A DNA stretch of 64,000 bases from Sclerodactyla briareus (lineage: Eukaryota > Echinodermata > Holothuroidea > Dendrochirotida > Sclerodactylidae): the NCBI GenBank assembly GCA_026419785.1, contig JAODTK010004165.1, positions 62,001 to 126,000 on the forward strand, given 5' to 3'. Positions within the stretch are counted from its first letter, which is position 1; every line of letters begins with the position of its first letter. Below are positions 37,930-49,250 of the stretch, in pieces. The notes under the pieces were generated by a model that saw nothing but the letters and a program-made list of their open reading frames with translations, was not told the DNA's origin and searched no databases. The position numbers and the translations under genes were made by a program.

Positions 37930-37960
<31 letters not shown>
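37855..37960. repeat. 106-nt G homopolymer with two interruptions
   Basis: A pure G run broken only by A at 37915 and C at 37930. The apparent poly-Gly protein across it is not a gene. It is far longer than the other G/C runs in the window (about 9-17 nt). It may be a genuine G-quadruplex-forming tract or an assembly/sequencing artefact. Confidence 0.95.
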
Positions 37961-37961
<1 letters not shown>

Positions 37962-39240
37962 GACTAATACATTTCTGAATAGGCGAGGGCTACCATTTAT
38001 TAGGGCCATGTGAGAGTGGTCTCAGGCTGTCAGGGTTTAAACCCGTCTCCTTTGAAAAGTTTTCGGCTTAAGCTGTCAAATGTCATCTCTGAAATGTGAT
38101 TTTTTTTGGTGTCGAAAATGTTGGCTGGCCATGCACCATGGGGCATACGTTCTCTTCTTCTTCTGGTAATTGGCCTGAATCCTACCTCCATGGACCCACC
38201 TCCGTTAGTGTCCTAGGGAACGGCCTGGACGTCTAGACCCGGTTAGCCCCCATTCTATAGATAACCCAGGTTAAATTTTCGTTTTGCTTCGTACCCGTTC
38301 CTTTCGACGGAATTGTTGACGAAATACAAAGTTGTTCGAATTTTGTTGCAATTCATGAAGGTAGAACACACAAAATCGAAAGGTGCGAAGTTCGCACAGT
38401 TTCCTGGTATAGTCCTATGATCCAAAAAATGCTTCTCATCTTGCTAGAATTGTACATTTCTTGCCTGGTTATGTTTAAACATACTATTCATTCCTATATA
38501 GCGCATTACAATATAGGGAATATTCGCCGCGCTCCACAATTGTTTGCTGTCTCGTTTCGGAATCATGGACCACGGACTGTTTTCGTTGAAATTGAGGTGC
38601 AGATCATCTTGTCAAATTGGGGAGTGCATCTCTATCATGCCTTCAGCTGGCTAGAAATGTGCGATGTCTAAGAACAATGTGTAAAATGGTAGTCCCAAGT
38701 CCAAATTTTGCACTCCAAATATTTTGCACTGAATCTCATAGCTATCGCGCACGTGGTCTGCAGTACTGACAGCTAAACAACGCATCATGATACCGAAACG
38801 GTCGAGTTTTTTGTGCATATTTCTTGACATCGATAAAATCACACTTTCAAACTTGACAAGATTGACCATGTTTGCTCATTCGGGTCTTCGACAAGAGAAA
38901 TCGCGGCATCTGCTAACATTGTGGGCCATTAATTCACTTTGGCGGGTTTTGTGTTCCTGAATTGTGCCTATTCTTTCTTTGCCAAGCGGAGCGGTTGTTC
39001 CGCGACCTGCAAAATTGCTTCTACTTCCATAATGTGTTGGAGCCGTCTGCTCCTCAAATGCCGCCTCGTATCACGCCGCTTCGTGTTATAATAAATGGAC
39101 ATTTTTAATTGTGATCTACTTTGTTAAAAAAAAAAAAAAAACAGATAGAATAATCTCACTTATGTTTCTGACTTGCATAAAAGCTTCATATCGCCAGAAT
39201 ATGCCTTCAATGGCATCGCTCACGACAGTATAGAGGCAAC
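37961..39240. other. No gene recognised
   Basis: Anonymous sequence with an A run near 39127-39141. The short plus ORF at 38417-38671 has no motif. Confidence 0.4.
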
Positions 39241-39255
39241 ATCCACAGGTCAACT

Positions 39256-39505
39256 GCGCGCGCAGCGCGCGGAAAATTTGGACAACGGGTTCGGAATAAA
39301 GGCCACTGTGGGTCTTTGTGAGGCTGCTTTCTCAATATTTTTCAGCCCACACAGCCACTTAACGGATACGTGTGTAAACGGACATGTACTTTCGCCTTCA
39401 TCGAGGATCAAAAGTGGGGGGGGGGGGGGGCATTTGATATGATGTTCCCCCCCCCCACTTCGAAAGTGGGGGGGGGACGTGACCCCCTGTCCCCCCCCCC
39501 CCCAA
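39256..39505. repeat. GCGCGC palindrome plus paired G/C runs
   Basis: GCGCGCGCAGCGCGCGG is followed by AAAATTTGG, and after about 150 bp by four alternating G and C runs. The CACTTCGAAAGTGGGG between them is palindromic at its core. It resembles 29110-29365 and 36257-36345. Confidence 0.6.
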
Positions 39506-41520
39506 GATCGACGCCATGATGGACAAAACACGTAGGTTTAAACCTATTAATTATGGCCGATGACCCTCTTACTCAATCACTCACTCTTGGGAGCACATGC
39601 CTGGAAGGCACCTAGCTACCAAACAACTTGTCCACTTCTCATGCCGTCTCCTCCGGCAAGCGACAGAGCGGGCCCATCCCTCCTTACTCCCTGAGGTACA
39701 CGCGAAGCTGCGCCAACTACGAGCTACGGAGCGTCGCAGCGGTCGGTCACAACCCACTCGATCCTGTTCACACAGGACACGGTGGGCAGGATATTCACTG
39801 GGAGGCGCGTCATACGCTCAAAAGATTGCAGTCGACGGTTGTGAATCATGCAGCTAACCGTCGCCGCCGACCTCAGAAATGACACTGAATACACGATCCT
39901 GTAACGGTAACCATGAATGTGGCGAAGTGAGGTAGTAAAATAAGAACCCAATTGCCGTCTCGCCCAACATTGAGCGTCCACTAAAATGTAGGAGGTCTGG
40001 AAGCACAAAACAGAGCCAATACCATGAGGCTTGGCTCTTTCGATCAGATATTGCGCTAGCCACACACCACTATCCAGTGACTTCATATGCCAGTCACTAA
40101 TGACACTGCCGATGTAAACGAATCACTTGGTGACTTACATGTTCTCGCCCAACACCTAGACAAACCCAGCAGCACTGTCAAACAGTGGAATTCAGCTTCA
40201 TTGGTTCTCCCCCCCCATTCCAGGCTTCAGAAACGAAATAAGTTTGTTCATAATTGCTCCTATGTTCCCAGTCCGTTGAAAAATGACTTGAACTCTATAT
40301 TTTGTTTGGAGTGGGGTACTTCTAGTTCGGTTACTTTTAATCGAACTAAAACCCAAAACATGTTTTTTTTTTTTCTGGATGGCGCGATTTTGATGCACCG
40401 TTCCTTTCCTTCCATGTTTGATCAGGTCCTCCCAGTCCTACTCCATTTATATTCTTATTTTGGGATTCACATAACTTGTCTTTGAACTCCGACATAAAGT
40501 ACATCGCAACTATGCTTCCAATTGGGTTCCCTATTTCGTGCCCCAAAAAACTACCACTCATCGGTTATACCGGCTTTGGAAAACCCAATTCGCTCCACCA
40601 TAGAATACACATTATTTGAGGTGGAGCTCCACCATCGGTCCTCGGTTTCCGGATCCTACCAGAAGGACATTCGCCTCATCAAGTGCTACCATCTCCCACC
40701 AAAGATCAGTATCCTCCCTCTCTTAACTTCTTCACCGCTCACAGTCAATGCTCCTTCTAACTATACACGAAGCCGCCCCCGCCTTCGCACGAGGTTACCG
40801 CAGTACTACGTTCCACCTTTCTTGCCACTCTTTTCGGTTGTGGCTGCCTCGCCACTGCACTGAAACCTATGCTCGCTCTTTTTTTTTACTTGAACTGCAC
40901 ATGCATGGAAGGAATTCTCTCCCTCAAGATTTGTTCCCTTATTACGATCTCCAGCTGTTGAAGTACAGAATTGATCTTTCCTCTTTTTCTTAGCATTTTA
41001 TGGAAGGATGTTTCCCCGCTCCTCGGGGCATTATGAGTCTGCCTCTCCTCTTGGCATTTTGTTTAGGAAAAAAGAAGAATGCACAGTGGTCTCTTTCAGA
41101 CTCGGATCAAGTTTTTAGCAGTAGCACAAACAGTAGTAGAATTGTAGTAGAGTATTTATACAGACGAAGACAACCAAACTTCAAACCTAAACATGACTGC
41201 GGGTCACTCATTTCTACAAGATCATACATATACTGCCATCACTACTAAGTGCATCACCTGAGACTCACAATAAGAAAAGAGAAAGTTGGTAATTATTTTA
41301 CAAGTTTGAATATTCCATCATGAGAACATTTCAAAAATATTTGTTATAAAGGCAGATGGGGGTGATACCAACTAAGAGACAATCCATTACATCTAGTCTC
41401 TCTTTTACAATTTTACATCATTCTAAAAAGTTGAGCAATAGATGATATTTACTTGAAAAGCTAATGTGGAAAAAGTTGATTTATTGTACATTCCCATTTC
41501 CAGAAAACTTTTTTACATGT
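39506..41520. other. ORF-rich stretch without recognisable gene
   Basis: Several ORFs of 80-132 residues lie on both strands (for example 40087-40485 plus and 39724-40086 minus). None shows a domain, and long open stretches on opposite strands overlap. A minus-strand phrase near 40555-40490 loosely resembles a reverse-transcriptase G-x-P block, but no second RT motif follows. I make no gene call. Confidence 0.35.
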
Positions 41521-41527
41521 AAGTACT

Positions 41528-41752
41528 CTATCGTGGTGGCAGGAATGCGCTCATAATCGGGGGTTGCAGTTTCACCACACATCGAGGGGGGCGTACTTCA
41601 ATTCTGGTCAACAGTTTTTGAGTTCCCTTTGAGTTTCCATTGACCGTACTTCCTGCTATGACTTTTTCAGATTGTTCTGGTGGTATGCAGTATGGACACC
41701 CAGACCTCCCCACACTTGTCCACGCAGGGCGATACCCTACAGCTTTTAGTGA
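41528..41752 (-). CDS. Possible exon or ORF fragment, unidentified
   Basis: A minus-strand frame of about 75 residues runs to a TAG at 41528. It contains CPYC and a basic, Pro-rich C-terminal part ending in SAFLPPR. An upstream in-frame stop lies just before it, so it would need a splice acceptor inside the frame; AAAGCTGTAG near 41738 is a weak candidate. It is compositionally more protein-like than the surrounding frames, but there is no known domain. It could equally be a chance ORF or an old transposon exon. Confidence 0.15.
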   Translation of the reverse strand, partial: SLKAVGYRPAWTSVGRSGCPYCIPPEQSEKVIAGSTVNGNSKGTQKLLTRIEVRPPRCVVKLQPPIMSAFLPPR

Positions 41753-42344
41753 GGACTGTCATACCACCGCGATGCTTCTGATCGTGTACACATTGAAATA
41801 TCTCTAGGATCATACATGCCACAGACCATGGTGTTTGGAGGTATAAGGCTGATCCCTACATGTACAGGCCTCAGGCGCAGTTCGAATGCGGGCCCTAATT
41901 CCAGCCGAGAATCTTGCTCACATCCCAGATTATTTTGGGTCCCGTGGGCCAGTAAAATCAACTCCATTCATGGCCTGGTTCAGTTCACAGGCCTTGGTTG
42001 TCCTGCCTGGTTCAATATTTTATCATTGTCTAACTTACTTTTACATGAATGAGTTAGCTAAATGAAATTTGGAGATACATTGACATAGAGAGTTATAAAT
42101 TAAATCCAGAAGTCAGCAAACATTATCAAAACCACCTTGAGAAAAGCCACAATGATGAATTAATGTCATCAGAAGAGACTGGGATTAAAGAAAACCATGT
42201 ATCATTTTCTAGTCGACATCGGGAGTAATCAAAACAACTAGAACAGGCCTGAGAGTGATGTTGCAATTGCAGGGAATACGGTGAGGTTCGTCATCTCAAT
42301 GGACGCAGACAAGCATGGGTAAACTGTTGCCAATACAAGCTTAC

Positions 42345-42460
42345 AGTCGCATATAGGGCAATGCAAACTCCCCACCTTCCCGACAGTCGGTTTTAGTCTA
42401 TAAATTTTGCTCTCGGGGAGGAAATCCTGTAGTTTTTGCCACTCCGCTTTAATGTACCCA
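42345..42460 (-). CDS. Possible internal exon, unidentified
   Basis: The minus strand offers an acceptor ATATCAG at 42461 after a partly pyrimidine-rich stretch and a donor GTAAGC at 42344. The frame between them encodes a plausible globular peptide beginning GYIKAEWQKLQDFLPE and including CPICDC near the end. The same frame stays open beyond the donor to 42238. The Cys-x-x-Cys pair could bind zinc but no family is recognised. It lies 3' of the stronger minus-strand exons, so it might belong to the same transcript, but phase linkage cannot be shown. Confidence 0.25.
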
Positions 42461-42667
42461 CTGATATTCAAGTGGAAATCAGTATTGAGAATTAGGAAAA
42501 CACATTCACATTCAACTGGATTGACCTTTTACCACGAACATAACTCTGTGATTGCCTTGGATGCAAACTGGCGTGGTCTTCACAAGGATGGTGACACAGA
42601 GGCCAACACACCAATGGAGTTACATTACAACAATGTTATATTAGTACAATCTCGCACACAATGGCTG

Positions 42668-43004
42668 TTTTGAACTCTCCGTTCTTGACTATTCGCAAAC
42701 ATGGAAACAATTGAGAGAAAATCTTGAGAGAACCTTTCGTGAACCGTTCTTGTTCCCGAATCTCACACTACCTCAGCTGATGAAACAGTAAGGGCAAATG
42801 TAGGGGAAAATATTTCAATTTTTTTTACATGATGGGGAAATCTCCCACATGAAGACCTCCATAAGTGCACAGAATGCAGCAATAAATGATTGTAACATTT
42901 GGTTAGTGTTGTTTGCACTTTCACTGTGTCTGGTGCCATATATCAAGTTCCTGTGTTCGCGTCATGTCCGCGAATAGATCAGTCAAGAACGGAGAGTTGA
43001 AATC
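42668..43004. mobile_element. Putative MITE with about 35-bp terminal inverted repeats
   Basis: The left end carries AACTCTCCGTTCTTGAC then TATTCGC and ACATG. The right end carries the inverse: CATGTCCGCGAATA, then GTCAAGAACGGAGAGTT. GGCTG flanks both sides (42663-42667 and 43005-43009), which would be a 5-bp target-site duplication. The 337-bp interior has no coding capacity. Element length, inverted ends and direct flanks together fit a non-autonomous DNA transposon. Confidence 0.55.
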
Positions 43005-44757
43005 GGCTGATATGAACAGTGCACAGAAACATCCACTAAAGCTCAACTGATAAAAACTTTGTCATTCTGAAGCAGGGAAAGTGAAGATGAGATGAAACAG
43101 TGGGTTTCTCCAGAGGGCTTGGAGTAGTTGAATGGAAAGCTGCAATATCAGTGGAGCATATTCATGTGAAAAAGAGTGAGGGGGAGGGGGAAGCCTTGGT
43201 ACCAAAATTTACTGTGTAGAATTGTAAACATGAACCTTGTGATACTGTGTGACAAGATATTATGATAAATCACCACAGTGTGCCTTTCTGAATATAATAA
43301 ACATATATCCTGTGATCTACGTGCCCCCAATCACAAAGTAAAGCTCTGGGCAATACTAGAAGGTCCAATATCACATGGTATTCATGAACATACCCTGGCT
43401 AAGTGAACTCGTCACCAGCCAGCTGTAGAGTGATTATTTAGATCAAGATTAAACTTGTGATGCGCTCAATTGAAATTGCTGACAGGTATAGCAGGAAGCT
43501 ACCTTCCTGATCTCATCTCTCTCAGTAGCAAAAATGTACACCCAATTCAGGTTGCCGTCATGCTAACCTTTGACCTCAGTGAGCATTACAAGGAGAGAGA
43601 CCTCCCACTGATGACTGACCGCTGCTTCAATACCTAGCAACTGACCACTGACACATTTGAGAGAACAATTAGGGAATTATCTGAAATTTACCTAACTAAC
43701 TAAATTGTCAATTTGCTTGCATGCTTTTCATATGCAGTACATTGAGGTCCCAGGATAGAGTGCGCTAGATAAGATGTCGTTGTTGTCATTTGGTACACTT
43801 CCTCTATTAATGACTGTAGTTTCAATACAACATTTTATTGACTGTGCCTATCTATGGCAAAGATTCAAAGTTCACCTGAACTGACAGGAGAATTATAGAA
43901 CATGATATCACAGCTTGAAGAATTGTAAGGAAAATACCAACTAAACATCAATTACATCTGCCTTAAGTAAACTTCAGGCCTCAATTCCCGCAATCTGGTT
44001 TGTAGTGCCTAAAACCTATTTTCCCAGGTGTGAGTCCTTGATTGATCAATTAGTAGTACCTTACAAACTAATAATAAATACCTAGTTCTAATATAGTGTT
44101 TTATCACTGCTCATACAGTATCCAGCGTCACTCCAGTCCCCTCCCCCCTTCCTGAGACTCCCGAAGAGGAGCGACCACATGCGGCGAGGCATCCTTTTTT
44201 ACAAGTCGTGCTTCCTTCTTTTCACAAGTTGCTCCGAAAGGTGCCACTTTTACATGTGGGTAGCGTGAGAGGATCCAGGAGGGAAGCCTTGTCTAGGAGC
44301 AGTGCGGAAAGATCCCCCTTCCAGCTTATCTGGGAACTCATAATCACTAGATGACAAGTCTGGAGCTCTGCTGACTGCCAGTTTACCAGATACCATAATT
44401 AGATCTATTTATGTACATTTTTCTATATACAACCCATTTTATGATTTTCGGGCATTATGATTGTCAGTTAAGCATAATACTGCCTGAAAAATTATTAAAT
44501 TCAACTAATCGAGTGTATGTCTGAAGAAAAATAGAGTGATGGATACTGAGTGATACTCAAGTGCCTATGTTATCAAAATGTAGGGGGAGTGGTGGCTGGC
44601 CTGCCCCCCTGCTAGATGAAATTGACGAAGATGGAATGTCTTCAGATGTTTATGAGATTCTCCTTCGCTGCTTTGGTCCAAATGATGCCTGCAGAGAAAG
44701 GAAAGATGAATATCAGCAAAACCTTGATTCGAACTGCTAATGATGGTCCAGTGTTGT
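43005..44757. other. No gene recognised; possibly intronic or 3' flanking
   Basis: Fewer recognisable repeats than elsewhere, but no splice-bounded ORF. If the minus-strand exons further right form one gene, this could be its intron or downstream sequence. Confidence 0.35.
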
Positions 44758-44850
44758 AGTCGAGGCCGCTACTTCCAAGGCCAAGGCCGAGGCCACTAAC
44801 TTTGAGGCCGAGGCATCTCGCCGAGGCCAAGGCCGCACACCATCCGTGGG
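44758..44850. repeat. GAGGCCAAGGCC minisatellite
   Basis: Imperfect GAGGCC/AAGGCC/TCGAGGCC hexamers and a few longer units. The Gly/Leu-rich minus-strand frame here is an artefact of the short unit. Confidence 0.8.
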
Positions 44851-45232
44851 CTGAGGACGGATGAACATATTTAAACGATGCTAAATTTTAGCTGGGTCAC
44901 CAAACCTTGCAGACATAAACAAGCACACTTAGTGAATATCTCCATACTAGACAAGACCTTAACCATTTTCATTAGTTACTATGTGCTGAAACCAAACTGT
45001 AACATGTAAACCTGTAACATTTGGTACAGAACCATTATTACAAAGTTGTCAATTGTAGACTATCAACCACTGTCTCATCTTACAATGGTACGTTGATATG
45101 AAACCAATCTCTCTCACAAATGGGATTTTAACAAGAGGTCTTTGAGAAATACTTTCATAGACTATTTACTGATTATTGGAATCTACTCACACACAGAAAA
45201 ACACACATCTGTCCTTCCCGCCTCAGCGAGGG

Positions 45233-46205
45233 ACAGCCTTGTTTGGTGATAGTGGTAGGTAGTGACAGCAGTGGGTGGTTTTGTCTGGTGATAGTGGTGA
45301 GTAGTGATAGCAGTGAATGGTCTTGTTTGGTTACAGTGGTAAGTAGTGATAGCATGGGTGGTTTTGTCTGGTGATAGTGGTGAGTAGTGATAGTGGTGAG
45401 TAGTGATAGCAGTGAATGGTCTTGTTTGGTTATAGTGGTGAGTAGTGATAGCAGTGGGTGTTTTGTCTGGTGATAGTGGTGAGTAGTGATAGCAGTGAAT
45501 GGTCTTGTTTGGTTATAGTGGTGAGTAGTGATAGCAGTGGGTGGTTTTGTCTGGTGATAGTGGTGAGTAGTGATAGCAGTGAATGGTCTTGTTTGGTTAT
45601 AGTGGTGAGTAGTGATAGCAGTGGGTGGTTTTGCTTGGTGATAGTGGTAGGTAGTGACAGCAGTGGGTGGTTTTTGGTCAGTGATAGTGGTAGGTAGTGA
45701 CAGCAGTGGGTGGTTTTGCTTGGTGATAGTGGTAGGTAGTGATAGCAGTGGGTACTTTTGTTTGGTTATAGTGGTGAGTAATGATAGCAATGGGTGGTTT
45801 TCAAATGTGGTGATCGTGGTAGGTAGTGATAGCAGTGGATTGTTTTTTTTTGGGGTATAGTGGTAGGTAGTGATAGCAGTGGGTGGTTTTGCTTGGTGAT
45901 AGTGGTAGGTAGTGATAGCAGTGGGTACTTTTGTTTGGTTATAGTGGTGAGTAGTGATAGCAGTGAATGGTCTTGTTTGGTTATAGTGGTGAGTAGTGAT
46001 AGCAGTGAATGGTCTTGTTTGGTTATAGTGGTGAGTAGTGATAGCAGTGGGTGGTTTCCTTTCGGTATAGTGGTAGGTAGTGATAGCAGTGGGTGGTTTT
46101 GTCTGGTGATAGTGGTGAGTAGTGATAGCAGTGGGTGGTTTTGCTTGGTGATAGTGGTAGGTAGTGATAGCAGTGGGTACTTTTGTTTGGTTATAGTGGT
46201 GGTAA
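45233..46205. repeat. 42-bp minisatellite, about 23 units
   Basis: The unit reads GTGATAGTGGTGAGTAGTGA, then TAGCAGTGGGTGG, then TTTTGTCTG, with recurring variants (TAGGTAGTGA, AATGGTCTTGTTTGG, GTACTTTTG). Because 42 is a multiple of 3 and the unit has few stops, frames remain open for up to 352 residues on the minus strand and 189 on the plus strand, giving 14-residue repeats. Both strands being open, and variants showing no codon-position bias that I can see, favour a minisatellite over a repeat protein. Confidence 0.9.
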
Positions 46206-46253
46206 TTGTTGGGGTGCTTGGGATACTCCATGTCCTCCAGCCATTGGTTTTAC

Positions 46254-46392
46254 CAAGCAGCATCACACCATTTTTAGATGTTGGTCTCTGGATCGTGTAC
46301 ACCTTCTCTTCGCTCGGAACTGACCCTACTACATTTTCCAGAGTGATTTCAGGTGTTGAGGGCAGCACATGGACTGGCCGTCTTATTGCCAT
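46254..46392 (-). CDS. Possible exon beside the minisatellite, unidentified
   Basis: The minus-strand frame starts at an ATG right after an in-frame TGA. It encodes a hydrophilic stretch including VLPSTPEITLENVVGSVPSE and a later YTIQRPTSKNG. It reaches a donor, CTTG then GTAAAACC, at 46253, before the 42-bp repeats begin. The ST-P wording resembles the Ser/Pro-rich exons further right. The ATG context is weak and the nearest good acceptor (46414 region) leads into stops in all frames, so the 5' boundary is unresolved. Confidence 0.25.
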
Positions 46393-46459
46393 TCAGGTGG
46401 TTATGTTACAGCTGTTCTATAATAAATAAACAGACCAGTGACTGCCTGTTGATTAATCT

Positions 46460-46753
46460 ATTAGTACCCCTCAACCCACCATACCTGATGTGTGGAGTCT
46501 TCTCCGGTTCAAGCGGTTGAGCAACAAGTTCAACGATCTGGGAAAAGAGACAATGAAGGAGTATGATATTTGCCTACAAATTGCAAACATGGTCCTAAAA
46601 AAGAATGCTTATGATGATTTTTTGGAAGGCCCACTTTCCTTTCGATCTACTAGAACTGTCAAGAGGAGGATATTTGTGTGTATGGATCTTTGTCTTTTCT
46701 CCTATTTGATCAAATCCTCACTTCAGGGATATCATGGTTTTGACTTGTCTTAA
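46460..46753 (+). CDS. Possible ORF, unidentified
   Basis: A plus-strand frame of about 97 residues contains a mixed-charge stretch, KFNDLGKETMKEYDICLQ, followed by a short basic patch VKRR and a hydrophobic end. It begins near a weak acceptor (ATTAG, 46462). There is no known domain. The opposite strand also has an acceptor and donor framing an open stretch, so the strand itself is uncertain. Confidence 0.15.
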   Translation: MSTPQPTIPDVWSLLRFKRLSNKFNDLGKETMKEYDICLQIANMVLKKNAYDDFLEGPLSFRSTRTVKRRIFVCMDLCLFSYLIKSSLQGYHGFDLS

Positions 46754-47556
46754 TGTTAGGAGAATAACTCTCCAGCACATTGTCTGCCTGAGCTGAAGGA
46801 ATTGGAAATGCTGTCATATGGTGATGATTATGATCTTAGATGGATTCCAGAGTTTTCTGCAGGCTGTTTTTTTTTTACGCATTGGCTTATGGCAAATTGT
46901 TTTGAAACCGATGTCAATTTTCCCTTCCCATGGGACCAACGTTGGCCATTTGATTTTTTAATATGAAATGATTTCTCCATCCATAAGCAGGGAAAACTAT
47001 GTTCAAGTATAATAATTTTTACAGGCTTTGTTACTATGCATTTGAATGTTTTCAAGACAGCAGTTACTCTGGAGTATTAACATTTACTTCGGAGTATTAT
47101 GCTCACTGCTAGAAGGTCCTATTGTACACATGGTGGGTGATATAGGTAAAGTGTCTCACACTTGCAGTGGGATCCGTACAAATTCAACTCTGATAGAGAA
47201 CAAAAATGTGGGGTTAAAGTGACTCCAACTGAATGGCATGGGTGATAAAGTGATTAGACCTTCACCTCATTGGTCGAAAATGCTGATGACCTTGATATAC
47301 AGAATTAATATGGAGAAAGTCATTCCTCTAATCGTTCTTTCTTTCTTCTGACGTTTGAAGTAGCAGCTGAAGTGCCATCATCTCAAATTACACCATTTCT
47401 GCGTGCTATTCCAACAAGTTTGGTTTGATTTAAGACAAGCAGGCTAAAAATCTCGCATTGTAAAGATACCGAACAAACAAGAGCTGTATGGAAGGCACAG
47501 AAAAGTGCATCATGGAAAGAGGTCAGAAGGTTATGATATTATAATATTGTAGGTCC
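46754..47556. other. No gene recognised
   Basis: Anonymous sequence with a T run at 46866-46874. Confidence 0.35.
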
Positions 47557-47893
47557 ATGACTCATTAAACAGAGTGGTTGGCAAAATTGAGAGCGACGAC
47601 CTTCCCTCGGTAGACTGGGGTTTGATTCCCCGTCGAGTCATACCAAAGACTTCAAAAATGGAAACTATTGCCTTCTCGCTTGGCCTCAGCACAAGGGATG
47701 GAGCAGGGGAAAAAAAAAAAACGACCGGGTTAGGCAATGCAAGTTGCTGTCTGCATGCCCGAGTACCTATATCACCCACCACAGTTAAGGTACTGCCAAA
47801 GAGGCATTGCCTTTTTCCGTGTACCGGTGACGAATTCGCAGCTGACAATAAGGTGCAGTATCCAGAGCTGCACTTTGCTGGGCCTCTTGAATA
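47557..47893 (+). mobile_element. tRNA-derived SINE (copy 2 of 3)
   Basis: The head contains AGAGTGGTTGGC and a near-consensus B box GGTTTGATTCC (47619-47629). The body shares TACCAAAGACTTCAAAAATG, GGCCTCAGCACAAGGGAT, GTACTGCCAAAGAGGCATTG and the GGGCCTCTTGAATA end with the copy at 48642. It lies inside the first unit of the 1.08 kb tandem duplication. Confidence 0.8.
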
Positions 47894-48170
47894 GCGAACG
47901 AAAAATGTGTGATAGTATAGCACTATTTCAGAGTTTCAAACACAGTTTAACAATGCATCTTCTGTGACTTTCCAAATTTGGAATAAACTGCAACTAGACA
48001 ATTGCTAAATATTCTCTTCAATGCTTATGAGAGAACCCAAATGAAAGGCTTGAAGACCCAAACTGTTAATGCTCATTTAGCCAGACTGAACATCAATCCT
48101 CACCAATCATGGAAAGGAAAGTAACTACCATGCCTACAGCTGGGATTTCTTGGCCTGGCATGTCGGACAC

Positions 48171-48299
48171 CTGATTGGTTTCTGTCGGAGTGGAGGTCCT
48201 CATGTTGGGGAGTCACGGTCAAGATTGTGGCACTGGGCCACGCTCCTTCAGTAACGTCGACCTCTTGACTGGAGGCGAATCTGCGAGATGGTTGAACTC
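48171..48299 (-). pseudogene. Frame-disrupted copy of the Ser/Pro-rich exon
   Basis: This corresponds to 49251-49386. It keeps the acceptor TCTGTCTGCAG and the donor position CAG then GTGTCC, and encodes LADSPPVKRST in one frame, but indels break the frame afterwards. It is either a decaying duplicate exon or a copy with assembly errors. Confidence 0.45.
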
Positions 48300-48641
48300 C
48301 TGCAGACAGATCGAACAGAGAATGGATCTTGATCTGTAATGAACATCCTGATTGGAGAGATGTGGTTCAACATGTCAAGCGATTTCCATCATTCAAAAGC
48401 TGATGCCCGTCCCCCAGCATCTAATCAGATGCTAGTCATGTCCAGGACGATTGTCGTTGTTTCTACACACTGTTATTTGACTAAATGGCTTGCTTTTCCA
48501 CTGCCCTACATCTATAGGTTATAACTACATGATCTGTGCAATCAAAAAGACTTGTAGGACTTCTGGATGGTCAGGTATAAATATTCGTAAATTTCCATTA
48601 TACAAGGGACATCATATTGCATCATGGATAGTCACAGGACT

Positions 48642-48961
48642 CATTAAACCGAGTGGTTGGCACATTGAGAGCGATCGACTTCAATAGGTAGACGGGGTTT
48701 GATTTCCGGTCGAGTCTACCAAAGACTTCAAAAATGGAACTGATTGCCTTCTCGCTGGGCCTCAGCACAAGGGATTGGAGCAGGGGGGAAAAAACGAGGG
48801 GTAGGCAATTTGCAAGTTGCTGTCTGCATGGCGATTTACCCTATATCACCCCACAGTAAGGTACTGCCAAAGAGGCATTGCCTTTCGTGTGTACGGGTGA
48901 CAGAATTTGCAAGCGACAATAAGGTGCAGTATAGGTCTGCACCTCTTGCGGGCCTTGAATA
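48642..48961 (+). mobile_element. tRNA-derived SINE (copy 3 of 3)
   Basis: A duplicate of the SINE at 47557, carried along by the segmental duplication. The head has GAGTGGTTGGCAC and a B box with one extra base (GGTTTGATTTCC, from 48696). The copies at 31.4 kb and here share the CACATT after the A box. Confidence 0.8.
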
Positions 48962-49250
48962 GGACGAAATGTGTGTGATAGTTATAGCCACTATTCAGAG
49001 TTTCAAACACAGAGTTGTAACAATATCTTCTGGGAAGTTCCAAATGGAATATAAACTGCAACTAGGACAATGCTAAATATTCTCTTCAAGGCTTATGAGA
49101 GCACCAAAGGAAAAAGGGCTTGAAGGACCCAAACATGGTACGGCTCAGGTAGCCAGAGAAGAACATAATCCTCACCATCATGGAAATGAAGTTAATACCA
49201 TGCATTACCGCTGGAGTTTTCTTGCGCCCCTGCCTGCGTCATGTGGACAC

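Noticed and set aside
37735-38013. ORF with a long glycine run
   Set aside because: Produced by the G homopolymer; flanking residues show no gene-like features.
39724-40600. Penelope-like reverse transcriptase on the minus strand
   Set aside because: A single phrase (GHEIGNPIGSIVAMYF) resembles the G-x-P block, but no catalytic Asp-Asp motif or other RT block follows and the endonuclease resemblance is on the wrong strand.
45173-46231. 352-residue repetitive ORF as a real repeat protein gene
   Set aside because: The opposite strand is equally open, because the unit length is a multiple of 3; no start, splice or domain support.
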